Below the pieces are notes generated by a model. The model was not told the origin of the DNA. It made no database searches and saw only the letters and a list, made by a program, of their open reading frames with translations. Positions 33,089 through 40,592 of a stretch of 64,000 bases of DNA are shown one piece after another. The position numbers and the translations under genes are program-made. Position 1 is the stretch's first letter, and each line of letters opens with the position of its first letter. Source of the stretch: Mitsuokella sp. oral taxon 131 str. W9106 (GTDB lineage: Bacteria; Bacillota; Negativicutes; Selenomonadales; Selenomonadaceae); NCBI RefSeq assembly GCF_000469545.1, contig NZ_KI273057.1, forward strand, positions 62,001 to 126,000. Direction: 5' to 3'.

Positions 33089-34082
33089 TCTGCAGCTTTT
33101 GCTTTTTACCGTCATCGCGCTCGCACTTCTTTTCGATTTCATCAACGGATTTCACGATACGGCAAACGCAATTGCGACTTCTGTCTCGACGCGTGCAATC
33201 CATCCGAGTCATGCGATCCTCATGGCGGCAGGACTCAATTTCCTTGGCGCCATGTACAGCACGGGCGTAGCAAAGACGATCGGTGGGGATATCGTCAAGT
33301 CGGCGCAGCATGTCGATGAGCACATCATCGTCGCGGCGCTCTTCGGCGCTGTTATATGGAATCTCCTGACTTGGTGGTTTTCCATGCCGTCGAGTTCGTC
33401 ACATGCGCTTATCGGCGGCATTATTGGTGCAGTGCTCGTTTCCGTTGGATCGGACGGGCTGAATTTTTACGGCATTGGCAAGATCATTGTCTCGCTCATC
33501 GCTTCACCGCTCATCGCCATTGTGACAGGCTGTATCATCATGATGGTGCTCTTTCGTGTTTTTGGACGGTTCAGTCCGTCCGCTATCAACGGAAAATTCA
33601 AGCGAATGCAGATATTATCCGCAGCGATGATGGCGTTTTCGCATGGATCGAACGACGCGCAGAAATCGATGGGGATTATCACGCTCGCGTTGCTGTCCGG
33701 CGGTTATATTGATGTGTTTGAGGTGCCGACTTACGTCAAGCTGCTCGCTGCTACCGCGATGGCATTCGGCACGGCAGTTGGGGGGTGGCGCATCATCAAG
33801 ACGATCGGCGGAAAGATATTCAAGCTGGAACCGATTTCCGGCTTTGCGGCCGATCTCAACTCTTCGCTCGTCATTTTCTCGGCGACGCTTCTCCATCTTC
33901 CCGTCAGCACGACGCATGTCGTCTCAGGCTCGATCATGGGCGTTGGAACGGCAAAACGCGTGAATGCAGTCCGTTGGAGCGTCGCGCAGCAAATGGTCTT
34001 GGCGTGGATTCTGACGATCCCCTGTACGGCTGTCATGGGCGCGATTGCTTATCAGTTCGTTTGTTTTGTTTTTGGCAAATAA
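33081..34082 (+). CDS. pit: PiT-family inorganic phosphate transporter
   Basis: 333 residues, about ten membrane helices. Both PiT signature repeats are present: GFHDTANAIATSVSTRA at about 20-36 and FSHGSNDAQKSMGI at about 189-202. By family knowledge this is low-affinity symport of metal-phosphate with H+ (or Na+). Its translation start lies inside the end of the DUF47 gene (8-base overlap), so the pair is coupled. A strong terminator follows. Confidence 0.94.
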   Translation: MHDLQLLLFTVIALALLFDFINGFHDTANAIATSVSTRAIHPSHAILMAAGLNFLGAMYSTGVAKTIGGDIVKSAQHVDEHIIVAALFGAVIWNLLTWWFSMPSSSSHALIGGIIGAVLVSVGSDGLNFYGIGKIIVSLIASPLIAIVTGCIIMMVLFRVFGRFSPSAINGKFKRMQILSAAMMAFSHGSNDAQKSMGIITLALLSGGYIDVFEVPTYVKLLAATAMAFGTAVGGWRIIKTIGGKIFKLEPISGFAADLNSSLVIFSATLLHLPVSTTHVVSGSIMGVGTAKRVNAVRWSVAQQMVLAWILTIPCTAVMGAIAYQFVCFVFGK

Positions 34083-34088
34083 AATGAT

Positions 34089-34118
34089 CCCGAGAAAGTA
34101 TGGATTCTCGGGCTTTTT
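34089..34118 (+). terminator. Rho-independent terminator after pit
   Basis: A perfect 8-bp stem CCCGAGAA (34089-34096) / TTCTCGGG (34105-34112) with an 8-nt loop, followed by CTTTTT. Confidence 0.9.
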
Positions 34119-34160
34119 CATATCACGATATCCGATTGACCGTTTTTGAGGAGGGTATTT

Positions 34161-35816
34161 ATGTTTATCAATATTCGTCGCGAAAAGTTTTTGCCACCTG
34201 CGACGTTTCCACAGGATGTGGCACCTCAGTATCAGCATGCCTTCGGAAGCCCTATCGTCGCGGTCAAGCTCGACAATGCACTGCACGATCTGCAGACGCC
34301 CGTCGGGCAGGCGCGCAGCCTCGAATTTGTCGAGCTCGAAAGCGAGGACGGCTGGATCATCTATCGTCGCTCCGTTGCATTCCTTTTGATTATGGCGGTG
34401 CAGGAGCTTTATCCGGAAGCGGAGGTGGTTGCAAAGTACCGTGCAAACAACGGGCTTTACTGCGAAGTCAATCTGCCCAATCGATCATTGACAGAGGAAT
34501 TGGCAGCGGCAATCGAACGAAAAATGCGTCAAATCGCAGAGCAGGATCTTCCGATTGAAAAACGCATTATGGGGCGCGAGGATGCCGTACGGCTGTTCAA
34601 GGATGCCAAACAGATCGAAAAGGCAAATCTCATTGCAGGGCTTGAGAAGGAAACGGTCAGTGTCTACGATTGTGCAGGATATTACGATTATCTGTACGGT
34701 GCGATGGTCGGGCGTACGGGCGCGCTTAAGCGCTTTGCCTTGGATCTCTTTGGCGCGGGCGTCCTGCTTCGCACACCGGACTGCCATAGCAATGGAAAGA
34801 TCCCTGCATGCAAGGTGCAATCGAAACTCTCTGCTATGCTCGCGGAAGCGAAACAGTGGGCAGACATATCGGGCTGCCGCTACGTGACCGATCTCAATCG
34901 CATCATTCGTTCGGGACATATCGGGGAGCTTATCCGCGTCTCGGAAGCATTGCAGGAGAAGTGTATTGCACGTATTGCCGATACGATTGCATCGAAGCGA
35001 GAGGGACTTCGCCTCATCTTGATTGCAGGACCGTCTTCATCGGGCAAGACTTCTTTCGCACAGCGCCTTCGCATTCAGCTCAAGGTCATGGGGCTTGCGC
35101 CCGTGTCCATCTCGCTCGACGATTACTTTAAGAACCGCATCGATACGCCGAAAACGCCGATGGGAGAGTATGACTATGAATGTCTCGAGGCACTCGATGT
35201 AGCGGCGTTCAATGCGGATATGACGGCACTGCTGCGCGGAGAAGCGGTCGTGCTTCCGCATTACAATTTTCTCACGGGGAAACGCGAGTGGGTGGAGCAG
35301 CGCGAGCCACTTTCGATTCGCGCCGACCAGCCAATCATTGTCGAGGGCATCCACGGACTCAACGAAATGCTCAGTGCGTCCGTCCCACGGCAAAATAAGC
35401 TTAAAATATATGTCAGTGCACTTATACAGCTCAACATCGACGCGCATAACCGCATTTCGACGACGGACGCGCGTCTCCTGCGCCGCCTCGTACGTGACCA
35501 CCAGTTCCGCGGTGCAGATGCGCTCAAGACGCTGAAACAATGGCCGGACGTGCGGGAGGGAGAGGAGAAGTACATCTTCCCGTTCCAAGAGGACGCGGAT
35601 GTCATGTTTAACTCGGCGCTTCTTTATGAGCTAGCTGCGCTGCATCGCTACGCCGTTCCAATGCTCAAGACCGTAACGCCCGACGTGCCAGAGTATACGA
35701 AAGCGCGTCGCATCCTTGATTTCTGTCAGTATTTCCTCGATATCCCCAATGAAGAAGAAATCCCGAATAACTCGATTTTGCGCGAGTTTATCGGGAAATC
35801 TGTGTTCTTTGATTGA
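34161..35816 (+). CDS. Nucleoside (uridine-like) kinase with N-terminal TGS/ThrRS-like region
   Basis: 551 residues. The C-terminal half is a uridine-kinase-like P-loop domain: GPSSSGKTSFAQRL at about 289-302, ISLDDYFKNR, YDYECLEALD, PHYNFLTGKREW and EGIHGLNEML. The N-terminal 270 residues resemble the extra domains that such long bacterial kinases share with threonyl-tRNA synthetase (KR..MGRE.A..LF region and a HHN-like editing part), though the sequence match is loose. Substrate not certain. ATG 34161 follows GAGGAGG (34148-34154); the in-frame TTG at 34146 lies in the ribosome binding site. It stands alone between terminator and convergent genes. Confidence 0.82.
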   Translation: MFINIRREKFLPPATFPQDVAPQYQHAFGSPIVAVKLDNALHDLQTPVGQARSLEFVELESEDGWIIYRRSVAFLLIMAVQELYPEAEVVAKYRANNGLYCEVNLPNRSLTEELAAAIERKMRQIAEQDLPIEKRIMGREDAVRLFKDAKQIEKANLIAGLEKETVSVYDCAGYYDYLYGAMVGRTGALKRFALDLFGAGVLLRTPDCHSNGKIPACKVQSKLSAMLAEAKQWADISGCRYVTDLNRIIRSGHIGELIRVSEALQEKCIARIADTIASKREGLRLILIAGPSSSGKTSFAQRLRIQLKVMGLAPVSISLDDYFKNRIDTPKTPMGEYDYECLEALDVAAFNADMTALLRGEAVVLPHYNFLTGKREWVEQREPLSIRADQPIIVEGIHGLNEMLSASVPRQNKLKIYVSALIQLNIDAHNRISTTDARLLRRLVRDHQFRGADALKTLKQWPDVREGEEKYIFPFQEDADVMFNSALLYELAALHRYAVPMLKTVTPDVPEYTKARRILDFCQYFLDIPNEEEIPNNSILREFIGKSVFFD

Positions 35817-35830
35817 GGATCGATGTTCGT

Positions 35831-36760
35831 TTATTGAAGTGCCGTTTTCAGCGTCCGCATGTTCTCGCGCATGGTCGTGAGATACGCATCGCGGGCGCTT
35901 TCGTTTGCCTCGCCGGTGACGACGGGGTCGAGCGTGTAGATTTTGGCACCCGTCTCGCGCGCGATGGTTTCGGCGGCACTCGGCGAATACTGCGGTTCGG
36001 TGAAGAGCACCTTGACGGGCAGTGCGTTTACCTGTGCGATGGTCTGTTCAAGCTCGGTCGGTGTTGGCTCGGTGCCGGGCTCGCGTTCGATGACGCTGAT
36101 GATATTCAGTCCAAATTCCTTTGCGAAGTAAGGGAATGCCTCGTGGAAGGTCACGATGTCCTTGTGTGGGACGCCGTCGAGTGTCGCGTGCATTTCCTGC
36201 TTGAGTGCTTCGAGCTTTTCCAGGTAGGCCTTGCTGTTCGCCTCGTATGCATCGGCGTGCTTGGGGTCTGCTGCCTGAAGCTGCGCGGTGATGTTTTTGA
36301 CTTGCTCGATTGCCGCTGTGACGCTGAGCCAGACATGCGGGTTTTCCTCGCCGTCCTCCTGCAGGAGTTCGATGCCCTTTGAGGCATCGATGATGCGAAG
36401 GTTCTTCTTCTGCTGCATGGCCTTGTCGAGGAAGCTTTCCATGCCAGCTCCATTCACGACGAATGCATCAGCCGTCTCAAGGGTTTTCATGTCCTCAATC
36501 GTGAGCTGGTAGTCGTGCAGGCAGCCCGTCTGCGGCTTTGTCATATTCGTGACCGTGACGCCGTCGATGCCTTGTGTGATGTTGATCGTAGCGATGTACA
36601 TCGGGTAGAATGAGGTGACGATATGGAATGTATCGCCTTTTTCCGTGCTGCTTGATGTACGGTTCGTGCCATTGGATGCACCGCATCCTGCGAGCAGCAG
36701 CACAGCAGACAGCAGGGCAATCAGGCAGGATAGGAAGCGGGGGATGTGTGTTGTGGTCAT
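35831..36760 (-). CDS. Metal ABC transporter substrate-binding lipoprotein (ZnuA/AdcA-like)
   Basis: 309 residues. A lipoprotein signal peptide with lipobox LLAGC (Cys about 22) is followed by a cluster-A metal-binding protein: VTSFYPMYI, GCLHDYQLT (first metal His), NPHVWLS (second), FHEAFPYFAKEFG (third) and VLFTEPQYSP. It likely captures Zn2+ or Mn2+ for import. ATG 36760 follows AAGGAG; longer in-frame starts upstream run into the acyltransferase gene. It is the last gene of a minus-strand trio, with no ATPase or permease gene in the window, so its transporter must lie elsewhere. Confidence 0.9.
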   Translation of the reverse strand: MTTTHIPRFLSCLIALLSAVLLLAGCGASNGTNRTSSSTEKGDTFHIVTSFYPMYIATINITQGIDGVTVTNMTKPQTGCLHDYQLTIEDMKTLETADAFVVNGAGMESFLDKAMQQKKNLRIIDASKGIELLQEDGEENPHVWLSVTAAIEQVKNITAQLQAADPKHADAYEANSKAYLEKLEALKQEMHATLDGVPHKDIVTFHEAFPYFAKEFGLNIISVIEREPGTEPTPTELEQTIAQVNALPVKVLFTEPQYSPSAAETIARETGAKIYTLDPVVTGEANESARDAYLTTMRENMRTLKTALQ

Positions 36761-36771
36761 GGTAAGTCTCC

Positions 36772-37941
36772 TTATCGTTTCGTTGAGTAAGTGCCAATCG
36801 TCAGTTTGTTCAGCCACGGGAAAACCGTTCCGACTTGCCTGAAAATGGCTGCCGTACCTACGGCAAGCAGCAGGGTCGCCACGTAGAAGAGGATGGCGAG
36901 CGGGGCAGTCATGGTGCTGTGCGTATGCGCCATGAGGAGTGCGAGATACGTGATGGCGAGAGGGTGGGCAAGATAGGCAAAGTAGGAATGGCGGCCGAGC
37001 TGATGCAGGATAGGATTCAGGCATTTTGGATAGCGTTGGTAGGTGAAAATCGTAAAGAAGAAGAGTGATGCAGCAATCGTGTAGAAGATGCCTGCAGGGC
37101 ATAGCTGATGCGCCGTATTGATTGCTTCAATCGGCGTGTAGCCTTGTGCGAGGATAAGATGGTAGTAAAAGGCGAGAAGGCAAGCGAGCGAACCCCAAAA
37201 GAAGAGCGTGATCCTGCCGCGCGCCCGCTGCATGAGTGCGTGGAAGGCATCGATGTGCACAGCGAGATGACCGCCGAGCAAGAAGATGAAGACGTAGTGC
37301 AGGATCCAGTAGTTGAGCCGATACATGAGAAGTGGCTTAAGCAGTGAGGTGTCTGGCAGAGCGTAAACGAATGTATTGAACGGAACGGAGAAACTCGACC
37401 AGTAGTCGAATGCGAGCTGAAAGAGGAGCAGTGCGAGCAGGAACGCCTTGTTTGTATGGCGTATGATCCGAATCCAAAGCGGCATTGCAAGGTAGAACCA
37501 AGTGAGGAGCACCAAAAAGTAAAGCTGATATTTTGCGACACCGAAGAAAAGCACGCCTGCCAGACGGAAGGGAGAAGGCAGTCCCGATCCGTAGAGAATC
37601 GCATCATGGATGAGGTAGAAGATCGACCAAACGAGATAGGGGATGAGAACCGTCTTGAAACGACGCGAGAGAAATGCGCGATACGAGAACGGCTTATGAA
37701 GGTCGAGGTTGTAGAAGAGACCAAAGGCGGAAATGAAGAAGAAAATCGGCACGCTGAAACGCGTGACAATTTCGAAGAGGGCAATGAGGTGAATGTTCGA
37801 GGCAGGGTTCATGATGTACTGAGATCCGACGTGAATGCCGATGACGCCCGTCATGGAGATGCCGCGGATGTACTCGATGGCAGCGAGCCGTGGTTTGCGT
37901 GGTGTGGGGTGCAGGGGTTCATTTGCAGGCTGTTCTTGCAT
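36772..37941 (-). CDS. Acyltransferase family 3 (OafA/WecH-like) membrane protein
   Basis: 389 residues with about ten hydrophobic segments. The N-terminal YIRGISMTGVIGIHVG carries the Arg and His of the acyltransferase-3 signature, then FFFISAFGLFYN and SRRFKTVLIPYLVWSIFY follow. The family O-acetylates or acylates envelope polysaccharides, LPS or peptidoglycan. It sits 11 bases upstream of the metal-binding lipoprotein gene and 40 bases downstream of the SIMPL gene, so the three probably share an mRNA. ATG 37941 has AAGGAG about 12 bases upstream, somewhat far. Confidence 0.85.
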   Translation of the reverse strand: MQEQPANEPLHPTPRKPRLAAIEYIRGISMTGVIGIHVGSQYIMNPASNIHLIALFEIVTRFSVPIFFFISAFGLFYNLDLHKPFSYRAFLSRRFKTVLIPYLVWSIFYLIHDAILYGSGLPSPFRLAGVLFFGVAKYQLYFLVLLTWFYLAMPLWIRIIRHTNKAFLLALLLFQLAFDYWSSFSVPFNTFVYALPDTSLLKPLLMYRLNYWILHYVFIFLLGGHLAVHIDAFHALMQRARGRITLFFWGSLACLLAFYYHLILAQGYTPIEAINTAHQLCPAGIFYTIAASLFFFTIFTYQRYPKCLNPILHQLGRHSYFAYLAHPLAITYLALLMAHTHSTMTAPLAILFYVATLLLAVGTAAIFRQVGTVFPWLNKLTIGTYSTKR

Positions 37942-37981
37942 GGAACGTGCAATCTCCTTTTACGATCATTGTGAGACGTAT

Positions 37982-38689
37982 TTACGCGCCGAGGATGAAG
38001 TCGATACGGACGGTTGCCGTGACTGTGAGATTGCCGGCTTCAATAGGAGTCGCTGCATGCTTGGACGCCATCGCGAGATCGCCCGTAAGGGGACGTGAGA
38101 TGGCGCCGTTCGTGCTCTCGCTGATGGACTTGATACCGATGACGTGCATGCCGACGTCCTTTGCGATCGTATTCGCCTTTTCCCGCGCATCCTTTACAGC
38201 GTGAAGCATCGCTTGGTCACGCGCCTTGCTCGTGTCGCACGAGAGAAATTCGAGCGAGTGGATCTCGTTGGCTCCGTTCGCGAGGGCTGCATCGATGACG
38301 CCGCCCACCGCATTCAGGTCGTGTACCGTGACCGTGACGGAGTTGCGCACGACGTAGCTTATCCGTGTGCTGCGGTCGTTTTCGTCCGAAGCTGTCATCG
38401 GGTAGAAGGTGTAATCGCTCGTCGCGAGATCCTTCCTTTGGATGCCGAGGTTTTCCATGGCAGCGAGCACTTCTTTCGTGCGCTTCGCATTTTCATTCTG
38501 CGCGGAGGCGGCATTTTCGTTTTCACTCATGACACCGACGGATATAGCCGCCATATCGGGGTAAGCCGCGCTTTCGCCCCGCCCCTCCACCGAGAGGATC
38601 GGCGGATCGGCAGAAGGGACAGCGGATGCGGCAAAAGCCTGTGACGATAGGGCAATCAAGAGCAGAAGGAATACGATATATTTTTTCAT
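37982..38689 (-). CDS. SIMPL (DUF541) domain periplasmic protein
   Basis: 235 residues. A clear signal peptide (MKKYIVFLLLLIALSSQAFA) is followed by a SIMPL/DUF541 domain: ILSVEGRGESAAYPDMAAISVGV, NAKRTKEVLAAMENLGI, DLATSDYTFYP, VTVTVHDLNAVGGVIDAAL and AREKANTIAKDVGM. Homologues are periplasmic or outer-membrane-associated, and some protect against oxidative stress (for example the E. coli YggE protein). ATG 38689 follows AAAGGA. First gene of a probable SIMPL-acyltransferase-ZnuA operon. Confidence 0.88.
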   Translation of the reverse strand: MKKYIVFLLLLIALSSQAFAASAVPSADPPILSVEGRGESAAYPDMAAISVGVMSENENAASAQNENAKRTKEVLAAMENLGIQRKDLATSDYTFYPMTASDENDRSTRISYVVRNSVTVTVHDLNAVGGVIDAALANGANEIHSLEFLSCDTSKARDQAMLHAVKDAREKANTIAKDVGMHVIGIKSISESTNGAISRPLTGDLAMASKHAATPIEAGNLTVTATVRIDFILGA

Positions 38690-38808
38690 GACGGAGTCCT
38701 TTCTATAAGAATATTTTCATGCTATGATACACTGCATCTTAAGACATGGCACTAAACATGGCACTACAGGAAATTTACCCACTATCCCGTATGCACGGCG
38801 CTCAGTGC

Positions 38809-39165
38809 TCAGAGGTCTTCGTGCACTTCGGTGAAGTAGATTACTGTGACGACATCTTCCATGAGGATACGGCGCCTGTAGATGCGTTCGAAGTCTTCGA
38901 TGAGCTCTTCGCGGGAGTTGATTTCGGGATTCTGATGGCCGAGGTCGCTGCTCGTCAGCGTACCCATCGTCTTGACGCGCACTTTGTCGAGGAATGCGGT
39001 GTAGAGCTTGTGCTTTGGCTCTCCCTTCACGCCCGTCGTGACCCATACGATAGAGTTTTCAGGGAATTGCGCACTGACGTCGCCGAGGCGGACGGTGCAG
39101 TTTTTCGTGCGCTCTATGAGCATTTTTTTGTGTTTGGCTGCTTGAAAGTTTAATGCCATCATCAT
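38809..39165 (-). CDS. ASCH-like small protein
   Basis: 118 residues. The stretch MLIERTKNCTVRLGD followed by a short strand (SIVWVTTG) and FLDKVRVKTMGTL resembles the ASCH fold, an RNA-binding relative of PUA, where a G-K-K-T-x-x-R-like motif is typical; here the Gly is replaced by Arg. The C-terminal helix EELIEDFERIYRRRI and strand VTVIYFTEV also fit. Assignment by pattern only. ATG 39165 begins three consecutive Met codons and follows AGGAGA at good spacing; an in-frame start 57 bases upstream lacks one. Confidence 0.6.
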   Translation of the reverse strand: MMMALNFQAAKHKKMLIERTKNCTVRLGDVSAQFPENSIVWVTTGVKGEPKHKLYTAFLDKVRVKTMGTLTSSDLGHQNPEINSREELIEDFERIYRRRILMEDVVTVIYFTEVHEDL

Positions 39166-39385
39166 GCGTTTCTCCTGTGCAATAAGACGAATAACTCTTC
39201 TTGCTGCTATTTCGATTTTCATATCCGATAATCCTGCCGTATTTCATAGATTGATTGGCTATTTTTATGTGTTTTCGCGGGGGTCTTTTCCCATCTGTTT
39301 TGATTGCAAAAAACGCGCCGAGGTGATAGTATGGAAAGCATGTAAATGAACTTATTTTATGCTTATTGAAAGGAAGTAATTGGCG

Positions 39386-40567
39386 ATGGATTTATGGAAA
39401 ACGGTTTGTGCAGGGATGCTTGCAGCGGTGCTTGCGGCGGGAACGGCGGGGATGGCTTTTGCGGCGGAGGGACAGTCCGATATGGTCGTCGTTTCGCAGG
39501 GGCCTGACAAAGCGTTTTCGCAGCAGGCGGCGACGGCTTTCTCTAAAGCAGAGACGAAGGCAGATACGGAAAAGGCGGCGCTCAACCAGCGCATCGACAT
39601 CAATCTCGCGGCTTGTTCGCTCGCGCTTTTCCGCGACGGCAAGAAGATTCGCCTCTATCCGATCGGGGTGGGGAAACCTTCGACGCCTACGCCTACGGGC
39701 TACTATAAGATCATGACGAAGGAGATCAATCCAACTTGGATCGATCCATCCGATCCGGAGTTTTCGATCCCGTCTGGAGAGGAGAACCCGCTCGGCTATC
39801 GCTGGATGCAGATTTACGGTAACTACGGCATCCATGGCACGAACAAGCCGGATTCCGTCGGTCAGTACGTTTCCAATGGCTGCATCCGCATGCGAGAAAA
39901 GGATGTCGAAGCACTTTACGATCTCGTTGAGCCGGGAACACCCGTCGATATCACCTACAACCGCGTCGTCGTTGAGAAGATAGATGACAATCAGATCGTT
40001 TATTACATTTATCCGGACGGATACGGCTGGCAGAACTTGACGGTCAAGGACGTAGAGCGTTGGCTCGCGGGCTACGGCGTCGATGATTTCGTGAGCACGG
40101 AAGATATCGAGAAGAAGATTGCGAACTCGGACGGAGAGCCGACGTACGTTGCCAGGGTCTATCCGCTCTATGTCAACGGGACGAAGACGAAGGGCAAGGC
40201 GGTCATCCAGGACGGAATCACGTACCTGCCCGCCGTTGATCTCGCGGAAGCGGTACAGATTTCGCTCGGCTGGAAACCTGCCGAGAAGGTTCTCGTGAGT
40301 TCGTACGGCGAAGCAGTCGGCTACGAAAAAAAAGATGTCCTGTACTGCAATGCAGATGATGTAAGCACGCTCTTCCGCGTGGACGGCGGAGTCGATAAGG
40401 ACGGGAGGTTCGACCTCAAGAAAACGGCTTCGGCACTTGCGCCAGTCGTCGATGATGGTATGACAGTTGCGCCGAAGGCGAACACACAGGAGGCCGTAAA
40501 GGCAGGCAAGGATCAGACGACGTCTTCTGCTGATCAGACGAAGGGCACTGCAAAGCAGAAGAAATAA
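39386..40567 (+). CDS. L,D-transpeptidase (YkuD domain) with C-terminal stalk-like domain
   Basis: 393 residues. Signal peptide (about 1-27, ending AFAAEG). The YkuD catalytic domain (about 66-200) begins RIDINLAACSLALFRDGK and includes PTPTGYYKIM and the active-site pair: His in YGIHGTNKP (about 149) and Cys in SNGCIRM (about 165). It makes 3-3 peptidoglycan cross-links or attaches proteins to peptidoglycan. The C-terminal part (about 250-345) with PLYVNGTKTKGKAVIQDGITYLP looks like a copper-amine-oxidase-N-type repeat domain often found in Negativicutes envelope proteins. The tail is low complexity (Lys, Thr, Gln). ATG 39386 follows AAGGAAG (39370-39376). Confidence 0.9.
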   Translation: MDLWKTVCAGMLAAVLAAGTAGMAFAAEGQSDMVVVSQGPDKAFSQQAATAFSKAETKADTEKAALNQRIDINLAACSLALFRDGKKIRLYPIGVGKPSTPTPTGYYKIMTKEINPTWIDPSDPEFSIPSGEENPLGYRWMQIYGNYGIHGTNKPDSVGQYVSNGCIRMREKDVEALYDLVEPGTPVDITYNRVVVEKIDDNQIVYYIYPDGYGWQNLTVKDVERWLAGYGVDDFVSTEDIEKKIANSDGEPTYVARVYPLYVNGTKTKGKAVIQDGITYLPAVDLAEAVQISLGWKPAEKVLVSSYGEAVGYEKKDVLYCNADDVSTLFRVDGGVDKDGRFDLKKTASALAPVVDDGMTVAPKANTQEAVKAGKDQTTSSADQTKGTAKQKK

Positions 40568-40592
40568 AAAAGAGAGCGAGGTGGCGTGACCG

